This document shows positions 1-8,160 of a stretch of DNA of 55,353 nucleotides, piece after piece (position 1 is the first letter of the stretch; the number at the start of each line of letters is the position of its first letter). The stretch spans positions 1-55,353 of the forward strand of contig NZ_BMTS01000034.1 of NCBI RefSeq assembly GCF_014649795.1, written 5' to 3'. A model generated the notes under the pieces. The model was given only the letters and a program-made list of their open reading frames with translations. It ran no database searches and had not been told where the DNA came from. Both the position numbers and the translations under genes were made by a program. This DNA comes from Streptomyces melanogenes. GTDB lineage: Bacteria; Actinomycetota; Actinomycetes; Streptomycetales; Streptomycetaceae.

Positions 1-73
1 CGGCAGTCAGACCACCACCTTGCGGATACCTCATGGTCCGGGCATACCGCGACGGCCACCACCTGTCAGCCCT

Positions 74-523
74 CTACGACATCACGCCCACAAACTCAGT
101 AGAGCCACTAAGCCACCCAGTGGAGGCTGCGGACAGACCGAGGTCGCCCAGGCCGATGATGCTGACTGACAGACAGGAACGCTGGTTGGAGATCAGGGGC
201 GGGTAGCCCATGAGGACGATCTTCGCGTACGGGGCGAGCTTGTGGATCTCCAGCACTGTCTTGGTGATGTCCGGGCGGACAATCTCGTTGAGGATGCCCG
301 ATATAGCCGTCTCCATTGGCTGCCCACTGAACCTCTCCTCCCGTGTGCCGACTTGTGCGTCTGGACTGTCGAACGTCTTGTCCTTGCAGTTGCCGTCGCC
401 GCGGGACAGAAGGCATTTTTGGATGGTGTCGCCGAAGCGGGAGTCGTTGCCGCCGATGGAGATCGTGGCCAACGTCGTGTTGATGAAGCCGATGCCCCGC
501 CGGGCTGTCAGCGGTCCGGCTCA
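74..523 (-). pseudogene. SGNH/GDSL hydrolase remnant
   Basis: The reading frame contains ISIGGNDSRFG, the GGND block of secreted SGNH/GDSL esterases, followed by cysteine-bearing loops and LAPYAKIVLMGYPPLIS, a typical SGNH core strand. The open frame can be traced back to about 520 (GIGFINTTLATISIGGND), but no signal peptide or GDS nucleophile block lies upstream. The C-terminal tail after PPLISNQRSC diverges and stops early. The catalytic Ser block and the C-terminal Asp/His block are therefore both missing. I read it as a doubly truncated, inactive esterase gene. The family call is good; the exact upstream boundary is uncertain. Confidence 0.6.
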
Positions 524-763
524 TGGGCAGCCGGTGGGCGGTGGTGCCTGGCTGCGCAGTGACCGGGCCACGCCCGCGTCGCGCGCAGCGACGCGACGCC
601 GACGGCGTGCCGGTACCCGCCCGGAGGGGCCGACGCTATCGAGGAGAACCCGGGGGCGGCGGTCGTCGGCCGCGGCCACCGAGAGGTTGCCTTTCTTCCC
701 ACTCCCGCCGACCAGCAAGAAACCTCATAGGCCCGCAGCGGGCTGCGGACCCATAATCCGGAT

Positions 764-1108
764 GTGGACCTATCGGATGACGGCCCGGCCCTGGATGACA
801 TATGGGCGCAGAGCGACAACAACCTGTGCGGGCTGCTGCCGGACAGCCGGAACGCCTCGCACATCGCCGAGCGCTTCGTGCGAGCCGGATGGCGGTCCCG
901 GTCGTCCTCCTGGGAAGGCTACGAAATCGAGACCAGCTGGTGCCGCATCGAAGCCGACCCCATCGACAATTCCGCCACCCTGCTCAACGGCGTCATCGAC
1001 CCGGACCGGCTCGACGATCTCGCCGCACTGCTGACACGGTTCGGCCTCCGCTTCCACCTTGAGCTCTACGACGACGAGCGCGACCTCATCCGGGAGATCA
1101 AGGGCTGA
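764..1108 (+). CDS. hypothetical protein, 114 aa
   Basis: A GTG-initiated frame of 114 residues with strong GC3 bias, acidic, with no signal peptide or membrane segment. It contains a Trp/Glu-rich middle (SWEGYEIETSWCRIEAD) and an alpha-helical C-terminus ending RDLIREIKG. I do not recognise the family. The compact soluble composition resembles small immunity-type or DUF proteins of Streptomyces, but no diagnostic motif supports that. It stands alone between the SGNH remnant and the large protease/KAP gene, which runs the other way. The start is uncertain because no clear ribosome binding site precedes the GTG. Confidence 0.5.
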   Translation: MDLSDDGPALDDIWAQSDNNLCGLLPDSRNASHIAERFVRAGWRSRSSSWEGYEIETSWCRIEADPIDNSATLLNGVIDPDRLDDLAALLTRFGLRFHLELYDDERDLIREIKG

Positions 1109-1619
1109 CCGGGCGAGCGCGAGGGCCAGGACGGGCGGCAGGGTGTCGGCAGTGCGCAGGCCCGGCAAGCGGGCCAGACGGGCGCGCAAGCAGCGGCTGG
1201 CCTGGGCATCGCAGGGGTCCTCCTCCTGCAGCAGTGCCGCGCGCTCGGCCCGGTGAAGGAACGGGTGGTACCCAGCGGGTGCATCAGCTCGCGGTGCTCT
1301 GGGCGCCGGAGAGGCAGGGCAAGGGCGGACAGCCCTGCCCGCACAGCCTGTACTCCTCATCGCGGCCGCGTGCGGTGCGGTGGCCTTCGGCATCGGTGGG
1401 CAGGAGCAGGCGGCCGTGGCCGTCGATCGCCCGCGGCTCGATAGCGTCGGTGCGAGCCACGACCCGCAACCCCGCGAGGCTCGCCAGCTCCGCATCCTTG
1501 CCCGGCCCGATCAGGGCGGGTGGCAGGACCGCCATCAGCCAGCCGAGCAGGATGGGATAGACGCTCAGGCGCTGACTGTGGGCGTCATTCGAGACCCGAA
1601 GCCGAACGGTGAAAGCCGT
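1109..1619. other. gap with unresolved coding-like fragment
   Basis: No complete gene is recognisable. On the minus strand, 1284-1535 has good GC3 periodicity and encodes a product with GRLLLPTDAEGH and a Cys-rich YRLCGQGCPPLPC stretch. The similar-looking sequence downstream is split between two other frames. This looks like a decayed gene of unknown family; I could not assign it. Confidence 0.25.
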
Positions 1620-4600
1620 TCAGGAGATTTTGTGGGCGAGCCCAGCCACCGCTTTGCCGTCGTACGTGGTGAGGAGTTTCCGTAACGACCCGCACGCCTG
1701 TGTGTGCTTCGCGTCGTCCAAGCCGATGCGGGTGCGGGCCCTGGCCCAGGCGATGTCGTCGTCGGTGTTCTGGGCGAGGCGTTCCAGCCCGGTCACTCCG
1801 TCGACGGACCTGCGCAAGTTGGGCTGCAGGGCGGGCCATCTCGCCGTGATCTCGGCAAGGACGACGAGGTGGAGCGCTTCCGCCACGTTGAGCTGGTCGA
1901 CGCCCTTGCCTTTGTGGGCGAGGACGCGGAGGTAGAACTGCCAGATGGTGAGCACGCGCTTCGCCTCGCGGAGCGACACGTCGTTCTGGGCGCACAGCCG
2001 CTGTTCGAGCCGCTCGCGGATCGCCGGGTGTGCCTCCAGTGCGCGCGCGTACGAGTCCCTCTCCGCCTGGTACGTCAACCGGAGCTCCGCGGTGGGCAGA
2101 CCGTTCGGGGGCGGAGTAGCGCCGGACGTGGCCTTACCAGGTGGTGCCGCTGCGGTGCCGGACGGCGCGGCCCCGGTGGGTGTGGTGTGGGGAGCAGTGC
2201 TTTCGGTGACCGCCCCCAGCAATCCTTCCAGAGCGGTGGCCACGCTGGTGTGGGCAACCGACGGCAGTGTGACGGGGAGCTGAACCAGCTTGCGGAGGAA
2301 CGTCCAGCCCCAGGAAGGGTCCTGATGGGTCTGCAGCGCCTTGGAGGTGGCGAGGTCGGCATAGGCGCGGTCGAGATGTGCGGCGACCACGACGGGGTCG
2401 AGGCCGAGGACGAAGCGGCACCGCACGGACGCGGCCCGGTACCCGGCGGACGTGCGCACCTGGAGGGCGCCGGACAGGAACAGGTTGATGGCCTCGAAGA
2501 CGTCGGCCGTGGCGCTGGGGGAACAACGGTCGAGGTCGTCGATGAAGACGACGAGTTCGTGGCCGGTGTCCTGGAGGCCGGCGAGCAGTTCGCGCATGTC
2601 GTGCTGGACGAGGTAGAGGTAGCCGGAACGCGCGTTGTAGTACGGGTCGTGCAGGGTTCCGTCCGTACTGGCGTCAGATCCCGGCGCCAAGGGCCCGCTG
2701 AGTACGGGGCCGTCCAGGAGTTGGCCGTTGAGGAAGGAGCGTGCGCGGCCTGCCAGGAGGCGGCCGAGGGAGTGGAGTATGCCCAGGGCCAGCAGGACGA
2801 GCGGCAGGCCGAGCGCGAGCTGCACGGCGGTGAAGTCGTGGCCGGCGACCGTGTAGTTCTGGCCTCCTTTGACCAGTTGGGCGATCGCCGGCGCCAGAAG
2901 AGCGAACACCGCCACGCGGAGCAGGGGCGACAGCATGCGGCGGAGCATGGCTCGCCGTAGCTGTCGGCAGTCGAGCCGGGCTCGGTTGCGCTGCAGCCAG
3001 TACCTCTCCCGGGCCCGCTTCTTCTCCCCGAGTGCGGGCTCGGTCGCCTCCACGACGGCCCTGGTCAAACCGGCCCAGATCTGGTCGCGGGTCTGGTGGG
3101 ACCAGGGGGTGAAGTGCGCGGTCACCACACTCGAAGGTGCGGGCCGTTCCGGCGCTCCCTTCCCTCTCCAGCGGCGGCTCGGGGCGGGCGTACGGTGTGG
3201 CGCACCGCTGCGGGGCGGACGCAGCAGACGGTACGCCGCCAGCGCCGACAGGTGCCGGCCGGAGCCCCGCCGTCGCCACCGTCTGCGGGTGGTTCCCTCT
3301 GCTGGTGGGGCGGGTTTCCGCCGGGCGATCTCGCTCTCGATGAGCCACATCATGGTCGTCTTGCCCGAGCCCCACGGACCTTCGAGTGCCACTACGGACG
3401 GTCCGGTCGAGTCCAGGCTCTGGCGGGGCCTGTCCGAGCCGGACCTCCAGTCGCTGGGGACGAGCAGGTCGGTCACGGCAGCCACGAGAGGCTGACGGTT
3501 GAGGAGGTCGGTCTCAGCGGGACGGTCGCCGAAGCCATGAGTGTGTACGGAACCCTCGCCGTCGGGGAGCGCGGCACTGGGGTCCCGGCCCGTGCTGCTT
3601 TCTGACGACACCTCACGCGCCGCCGAACCCGATCTCGCCGGTTTCAACGCCTCCACCAGAGAGGCGGTGCCCGGATGCGCGGCGAGCAGGGCGAACATGG
3701 CCTGAGCCTGGACGGAGATCATGGCCATGTATTCGTCACCGGCCAGGTCCGGTGTCTCGATGCCGTTGACGATGGTGTCCCAGGGCTTGTCCTCCAGGCC
3801 GGGGATACGGGGAAGGACGCGGGCGAAGGCGCGAGTGGCGGCTTCGAAGACCTGTCTTCTCTCCGCGGGGTCTTCCGCTGGGAGCAGTTCGACATGCAGG
3901 GCGCTCTGGTACAGGACGCCGGTCTCGTCCCGTCCTCGTTCGGCGAGCGCCCGCCACCACTGCGTGGACCGGGCGACGACGAGGATGCGAATCCGTGCGC
4001 TGGGCAGAGCGACTGCGGCTTGCTGAGTAAGCTGATGGACCTGGTTTTCCCGTCCCGCATCTGCCTCGTCGACGATGACGAGCAGGTTTCCGCGTATCTG
4101 TGAGACGGCGGCAAGGCTGCTCTCGGGAGCGTCGGGCTTCAGCGTGCCAGTGGTCCAATGGCGTGCGGCCATCCGCCTCGCCAGCTCCCACGCCAGTCGC
4201 GTCTTGCCGTACCCGCCTGGGGCGATGAGGGCGCACACGCTGACGGGGTCCCGGCTCGTACACCAGTCGGTCAGCTGCTGAAATGCCAGCCCTTTGTCCC
4301 CGAAGGGGACAACAGCCAGTTCCGGAGCCAACAACGACTCCGGTGACGAGAAGCGGCGTGGAGGCAGCGGAGGCCGCAGGACGTCGGCGAGTTCACAGAT
4401 CTCCAGGCACCAGGGAACGCCCGCACGCTGGGTGAACAGCTCCACGAACTCCGCTTCGTCCGCCAGAGACTCTATGCGCGCCGCGTTCAGGCTGGCGCTG
4501 CGATGGTCAACGGCGACCCCCACGAGCAGGTCGCCCACGAAGACCGGCGCGCCGGACATGCCCCTGAAGGGAGAGATCCCGTCAGACCGCGCGGGGACGG

Positions 4601-5033
4601 CACTCACGTCCAGCTTCCAACGAGCCGTGGCCACACCCGACACCGGGCTGATACCGCTGATCAACTGGTGGATGTCGAGCCCCCCGTCGCCGGCCCGCGC
4701 CAGTTCCGGAAAGCCCGTGACCTGGGCTTCCAGCGGGAGGAGTCCTGCCAGCGTCCCCCAGCGCACGGGCTCCGCGAGGTGACGGCGGGACGGGTCACCC
4801 TCGTCTCGCAGGCCAAGGAGAGCGAGGTCCAACTCCTTGTGAGACCACAGCACTTCTGCCGAAACCGGCGCCGTCTCGTGCATGAAGTGGACCCGGCCGC
4901 CCTGCGCACCATCACCGAAGAGGTGCGCGACGGTCAGGACGGTGTCATCCGCGATCAGATAGCCCGTGCCCTGTATGAGACGGTCCCCGTGCTTGCCCAG
5001 GACCAGGGCGACACGCTCCACCTCGAACCTCAT
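1620..5033 (-). CDS. trypsin-like protease / P-loop NTPase / KAP NTPase membrane fusion
   Basis: A 1137-residue protein with three parts. Residues 1-200 form a trypsin-like serine protease with a plausible triad: His37 (TVAHLF), Asp69 (LDLALL), Ser160 (GMSGAPVF). Residues 240-460 form a P-loop NTPase, with Walker A at 271-278 (APGGYGKT) and Walker B LLVIVDEAD at 317-325. Residues 500-1100 form a KAP-type NTPase, with Walker A GPWGSGKT at 552-559, two predicted membrane helices at about 703-719 and 736-755, and Walker B VVFIDDLDRCSP near 828-838. An insert between Walker A and B carrying membrane helices is the KAP hallmark. The ATG at 5033 is preceded by GGGGGTG; an in-frame start at 5204 lacks such a site. 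Trypsin-STAND/KAP fusions are known from predicted NTP-dependent conflict systems, so a membrane-anchored defence role with a proteolytic sensor or effector is inferred, not shown. Confidence 0.85.
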   Translation of the reverse strand: MRFEVERVALVLGKHGDRLIQGTGYLIADDTVLTVAHLFGDGAQGGRVHFMHETAPVSAEVLWSHKELDLALLGLRDEGDPSRRHLAEPVRWGTLAGLLPLEAQVTGFPELARAGDGGLDIHQLISGISPVSGVATARWKLDVSAVPARSDGISPFRGMSGAPVFVGDLLVGVAVDHRSASLNAARIESLADEAEFVELFTQRAGVPWCLEICELADVLRPPLPPRRFSSPESLLAPELAVVPFGDKGLAFQQLTDWCTSRDPVSVCALIAPGGYGKTRLAWELARRMAARHWTTGTLKPDAPESSLAAVSQIRGNLLVIVDEADAGRENQVHQLTQQAAVALPSARIRILVVARSTQWWRALAERGRDETGVLYQSALHVELLPAEDPAERRQVFEAATRAFARVLPRIPGLEDKPWDTIVNGIETPDLAGDEYMAMISVQAQAMFALLAAHPGTASLVEALKPARSGSAAREVSSESSTGRDPSAALPDGEGSVHTHGFGDRPAETDLLNRQPLVAAVTDLLVPSDWRSGSDRPRQSLDSTGPSVVALEGPWGSGKTTMMWLIESEIARRKPAPPAEGTTRRRWRRRGSGRHLSALAAYRLLRPPRSGAPHRTPAPSRRWRGKGAPERPAPSSVVTAHFTPWSHQTRDQIWAGLTRAVVEATEPALGEKKRARERYWLQRNRARLDCRQLRRAMLRRMLSPLLRVAVFALLAPAIAQLVKGGQNYTVAGHDFTAVQLALGLPLVLLALGILHSLGRLLAGRARSFLNGQLLDGPVLSGPLAPGSDASTDGTLHDPYYNARSGYLYLVQHDMRELLAGLQDTGHELVVFIDDLDRCSPSATADVFEAINLFLSGALQVRTSAGYRAASVRCRFVLGLDPVVVAAHLDRAYADLATSKALQTHQDPSWGWTFLRKLVQLPVTLPSVAHTSVATALEGLLGAVTESTAPHTTPTGAAPSGTAAAPPGKATSGATPPPNGLPTAELRLTYQAERDSYARALEAHPAIRERLEQRLCAQNDVSLREAKRVLTIWQFYLRVLAHKGKGVDQLNVAEALHLVVLAEITARWPALQPNLRRSVDGVTGLERLAQNTDDDIAWARARTRIGLDDAKHTQACGSLRKLLTTYDGKAVAGLAHKIS

Positions 5034-5666
5034 GACACCCCCAGATTTACACCGAGCTCCCCAGATCGGCCACGCCTGCCAACTGCTATCAAACCAGGGG
5101 CAGTTGCGTGGCTTGTTCGCAGTGTAGGCAGGCCCGGACACCGCAGAGCGGGACTTGCCCCAGTCCGTGGCGACACCCAATCTGCTCGCGCTTCCCGAAT
5201 CCACGGAAGCGTGGTCGGGTAGCCGACTCTCGGGCCGACGCTACAACGAGGCCCCGACACCAGAGACCATCCCGAACGCATGACCCAGGCCGCGATCGAC
5301 ACGCCGCAAGGCCGCGGACGGCCAGCAGCCGGCGCCGACGGCTCATCGGGCCGACGTTACGCCCGGCCAGCAGCAGCGGTACGGCGCCACCAGCCAGCAG
5401 ATACACCCGCAACCCGGCAACGGCCCCACCCAAGCACGCTCGATCGTCAACTCACGCTCCCAGAGCGGTGGATGCCCAGCTCTAGGCCCTGCGCAGCAGG
5501 CTGGTGCGCGGTGACGATTCCGTGACACGGAGCGAACTCGTCCGCCGCACATGTCCCAATAGATTCGTTCATACACCGCCACAACACACCGGCTCAGTTC
5601 GGGCGATGGCGGTTCGGGCCGTGCCCGTTCTCTCGGTTGTCCTTACTTTCATGCACAGGAGTTGTC
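5034..5666. other. intergenic region, possible IS701-like scrap
   Basis: This is the divergent upstream region of the protease/KAP gene and the secreted repeat protein. Around 5437-5500 on the plus strand a short frame reads DRQLTLPERWMP, which resembles the DWxLYLPExW motif of IS701-family transposases, but nothing else of that protein is intact. The promoter elements are not clear enough to call. Confidence 0.3.
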
Positions 5667-6389
5667 ATGCGCTACACCCTTCGTACCGGCCTGGCCGTCG
5701 CCACACTCGCCGGCTCGGTCATCATCCCCTCCGCGGCCTTCGCGGCCACCTCGCACGGGGCCCGCACCGCCTCGGCCGCCGACCAGTGCACCGTGGTCAA
5801 GACCGACGGATTCGGCGCGGGCCTCGGCATCCGGATGACGATGAGCCCCCAGGGCCCCTCCGTCGCCTTCTTCGACGAGGCCGACGGCAGCCCGGTCACT
5901 GGCCTGGGCCCGCTCAACCGCAGCCACCCGGCACTGGGACGGGACGCGGGCATCGAGGCGGAGATACTCAACCCCTACGGCTCGACCCCGCAGCTGCTGG
6001 CCAAGACCAACGGCGGCCGGAGCGGCTACTACAACATCCAGAACTTCCCCACACTGCCCAAGGGCTGCTCCCTCGACGAGGGCACCGTCATCAAGCAGTG
6101 CACCGTCTCCCACCAGGACGGCATCGGCGCGGGCCTCGACGCCCGGCTCACCATGAGCCCCAAGGGCCCCTCCGTCACCTTCATCGACGAGGCCGACGGC
6201 AGCCAGGTCACGCGCCTGGGCACGCTCAACCGCAGCCGCCCCAAGCTCCCCGACTCGGCAGGCATCTACGCCGAGATCGTGCAGCCGACCAGCTGGGACC
6301 CGCAGCTCAAGTCCAAGACCCAGGGTGGCTCCACTCCGTACGCGTTCACCAGCTTCCCCAAGCTCCCCAAGGGCTGCCCGCTCAACTAA
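5667..6389 (+). CDS. secreted two-repeat protein of unknown function
   Basis: A 240-aa protein with an N-terminal signal peptide (basic RYTLR, hydrophobic core, predicted cleavage after SAAFA). The mature part is two tandem copies of a module of about 95 residues. Each runs from QCTV through DGxGAGLxxRxTMSPxGPSV, xDEADGSxVT and LNRSxP to FPxLPKGC, with two cysteines per module (start and end), suggesting one disulfide each. AGGAG at 5657-5661 fixes the ATG at 5667. The gene stands alone and ends at a strong hairpin. I do not recognise a named domain. Repeat 1 and repeat 2 have diverged in sequence but keep all motif positions, so the duplication is old and under selection. Confidence 0.8.
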   Translation: MRYTLRTGLAVATLAGSVIIPSAAFAATSHGARTASAADQCTVVKTDGFGAGLGIRMTMSPQGPSVAFFDEADGSPVTGLGPLNRSHPALGRDAGIEAEILNPYGSTPQLLAKTNGGRSGYYNIQNFPTLPKGCSLDEGTVIKQCTVSHQDGIGAGLDARLTMSPKGPSVTFIDEADGSQVTRLGTLNRSRPKLPDSAGIYAEIVQPTSWDPQLKSKTQGGSTPYAFTSFPKLPKGCPLN

Positions 6390-6416
6390 CCCGCACCCGC
6401 TCAGAAGCAGCCCCTC

Positions 6417-6453
6417 CGGCCGGGAGCCACCGCGACGCGGTGGCTCCCGGCCG
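6417..6453. terminator. perfect hairpin between convergent genes
   Basis: An 18-bp perfect stem (arms 6417-6434 and 6436-6453) with a single-base centre. It lies between the stop of the plus-strand secreted protein and the stop of the minus-strand ScfR regulator, so it probably acts as a bidirectional terminator. Confidence 0.8.
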
Positions 6454-6546
6454 CATCCAGCTCACCCACCCCCCCCGTGTGACCAGACGGTGCGCCTTTT
6501 GCTCCCGCCGGACGAGGCTTCTCCTGCCGGAGCGTGCGAACCGGAC

Positions 6547-7977
6547 TCATACGTCGGTGGTCACCGGATACGGCACCAGCGTGCGCCGGTCGGGGTCGAC
6601 GGCGAGTCTTCCTGCGGCCGGGGGCCGGGCGCGCTGGGCGCAGTCGCGGCGCTCGCAGATGCGGCAGCCGAGGCCGATGGGTGTGGCTGCCCGGGGGTCG
6701 TCCACGGCCACGCCCTCGGCGTAGATCAGCTTGTGGGCGTGGCGCAGTTCGCATCCGAGTGCGACGGCGAACTCGGAGCGTGAGCCTCTGTGCCCGTGGC
6801 CGCCTCTGCTGACCGTGCGGGCCACCCAGAAGAAGCGTTTGCCGTCGGGCATTTCCGCGACCTGGGTGAGGATGCGGCCCGGCGCCGAGAATGCCTCGTA
6901 CACCGTCCAGAGCGGGCAGGTGCCGCCGAGGCGGGAGAAGTGGAAGTCGGTGGCGGACTGGCGCTTGGAGATGTTGCCGGCGCGGTCCACCCGCAGGAAG
7001 GAGAAGGGGACTCCTCGCTGTCCGGAGCGTTGGAGCGTGCTCAGGCGATGGCAGACGGTCTCGAAGCCGACGCCGAAGCGGGCCTGGAGCAGCTCGATGT
7101 CGTAGCGGAGTTCTTCGGCGGCTTCGCGGAAGGCCGTGTAGGGCATGAGGGCGGCGCCGGCGAAGTAGTTGGCCAGTCCGATGCGGGCCAGTCCCCTCGC
7201 CTGACCGGAGGCCAGCTGTGGGCTCGCAGTGAGGGAGTCGAGTAGCGGTCCGTGCTCCAGGAGGGCGAGCTGGGTGGCGAGTTGGAAGGCGCGCTGTCCG
7301 TCGCTGAGCCACGGGGAGAGGAAGAGGAGACGGCGCTCGGCGTCGTAGCGGCGGGCGTCGACGAGCCGGTCCGGGGCCGCCTGGATGGTCCGTACGCCGT
7401 GGCGGTCCGCCAGCCGGGTGGTCAGGATGTCCGTGGTGTGGCCGATCGTGGCGGCGCCGAGCCCGGTCACGGTGGCTTCGGCCTGGTCGTCGAGGAGGCC
7501 GAAGTGGTTGTGGTGGGCGTAGAAGAAGTCACGTACTTCGTCGTGGGGCTCGGCGGTGGGGAGTGCGGCGCTTTCGGCCGGTGAGGCGAGGGCGGCGACA
7601 CGTTCGGCGGCGTCCCGGTAGCGGCGGTGGAGGGTGACCAGGGCACGGGCGGTGTCCGGGTGGTCCCGGACGAGGTCGGCGACCTCGTCGCCGGAAACCG
7701 GCGGTCCGCATGCCTCGTCGGCGAGTGCGGCCCGCAGATCGGTGGCCAGCCGGGCGTCGTCGGCCTCCGAGAAGAACTCGGGGTCGATGCCGAACACTTC
7801 GGCGATCTTCAGGAGCACGGATGCGGTCAGAGGGCGCTGACTGTGCTCGATCTGGTTGAGGTAGCTGGTGGAGATGTCCAGCGCGCGGGCGAGTTCCACC
7901 TGGTTCATGCCGTGCTCGCGGCGTAGTTTCCGGAGTTTGGCGTGGGCGTAGATCTTGGGGGTGGCGGGACGTCCCAT
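6547..7977 (-). CDS. XRE/ScfR family regulator of the methylcitrate genes (PrpR/RamB type)
   Basis: A 476-aa member of the short-chain fatty acyl-CoA-responsive family that includes RamB and PrpR. The N-terminal HTH_3 domain (LRKLRREHGMNQVELARAL...SYLNQIEHSQRPLT) is followed by an ImmA/IrrE-like region and the C-terminal ScfR domain (SFLRVDRAGNISKRQSATDF, GTCPLW). The C-terminus has CRICERRDC, a C-x2-C-x4-C arrangement like that proposed to bind an Fe-S cluster in mycobacterial PrpR. It diverges from prpDBC across 183 bp and most likely controls them and itself. A paralogue with the same architecture sits at 16.2 kb opposite aceA. Start ATG at 7977; length is normal for the family. Confidence 0.9.
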   Translation of the reverse strand: MGRPATPKIYAHAKLRKLRREHGMNQVELARALDISTSYLNQIEHSQRPLTASVLLKIAEVFGIDPEFFSEADDARLATDLRAALADEACGPPVSGDEVADLVRDHPDTARALVTLHRRYRDAAERVAALASPAESAALPTAEPHDEVRDFFYAHHNHFGLLDDQAEATVTGLGAATIGHTTDILTTRLADRHGVRTIQAAPDRLVDARRYDAERRLLFLSPWLSDGQRAFQLATQLALLEHGPLLDSLTASPQLASGQARGLARIGLANYFAGAALMPYTAFREAAEELRYDIELLQARFGVGFETVCHRLSTLQRSGQRGVPFSFLRVDRAGNISKRQSATDFHFSRLGGTCPLWTVYEAFSAPGRILTQVAEMPDGKRFFWVARTVSRGGHGHRGSRSEFAVALGCELRHAHKLIYAEGVAVDDPRAATPIGLGCRICERRDCAQRARPPAAGRLAVDPDRRTLVPYPVTTDV

Positions 7978-8010
7978 GGCGCTCTTCCGTTCTCGGCCGA
8001 CACCTCACGT

Positions 8011-8084
8011 TTCTGCGAACATACCATTCGCCGGTTTTGCAAAATTCGCAGTTTCGCAGGACCGGGGTGGAGGCAATTCGCAAC
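8011..8084. promoter_or_regulatory. candidate ScfR operators between prpR-like gene and prpD
   Basis: An AT-richer stretch with TTCTGCGAAC (8011), TTTTGCAAAATT (8035-8046), TTCGCAG (8047-8059, two copies) and CAATTCGCAAC (8074-8084). All are variants of the TTTGC(A/G)AA element known for RamB in Corynebacterium. Similar words recur at 16062-16104 beside the second paralogue. Operator function is inferred from this match and from the location. Confidence 0.6.
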
Positions 8085-8160
8085 GTGGAGACGTGGCACG
8101 GGCCTTGTGCGGCGGGAAGGGTGGGGTGCGACCGACACCGCCACATCCCCGAGGAGCCCT

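Noticed and set aside
3..212. Plus-strand frame open from the left edge (YLMVRAYRDGHHLSALYDI)
   Set aside because: It looks faintly protein-like but overlaps the SGNH remnant antisense and continues into clear nonsense; not enough to call a partial gene.
1284..1535. Minus-strand frame with a Cys-rich motif
   Set aside because: Coding-like, but no complete gene or recognisable family; left as a gap note rather than a gene.
1704..2960. 418-codon plus-strand frame
   Set aside because: Antisense to the KAP domain of the large fusion gene; composition is biased and unprotein-like.
5033..5204. Upstream in-frame start of the protease/KAP gene
   Set aside because: The extra 57 residues have no domain character and the start lacks a ribosome binding site, while the ATG at 5033 has one.
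5437..5500. DRQLTLPERW, IS701-like scrap
   Set aside because: Only about ten matching residues and no second block in any nearby frame; noted in the gap entry only.
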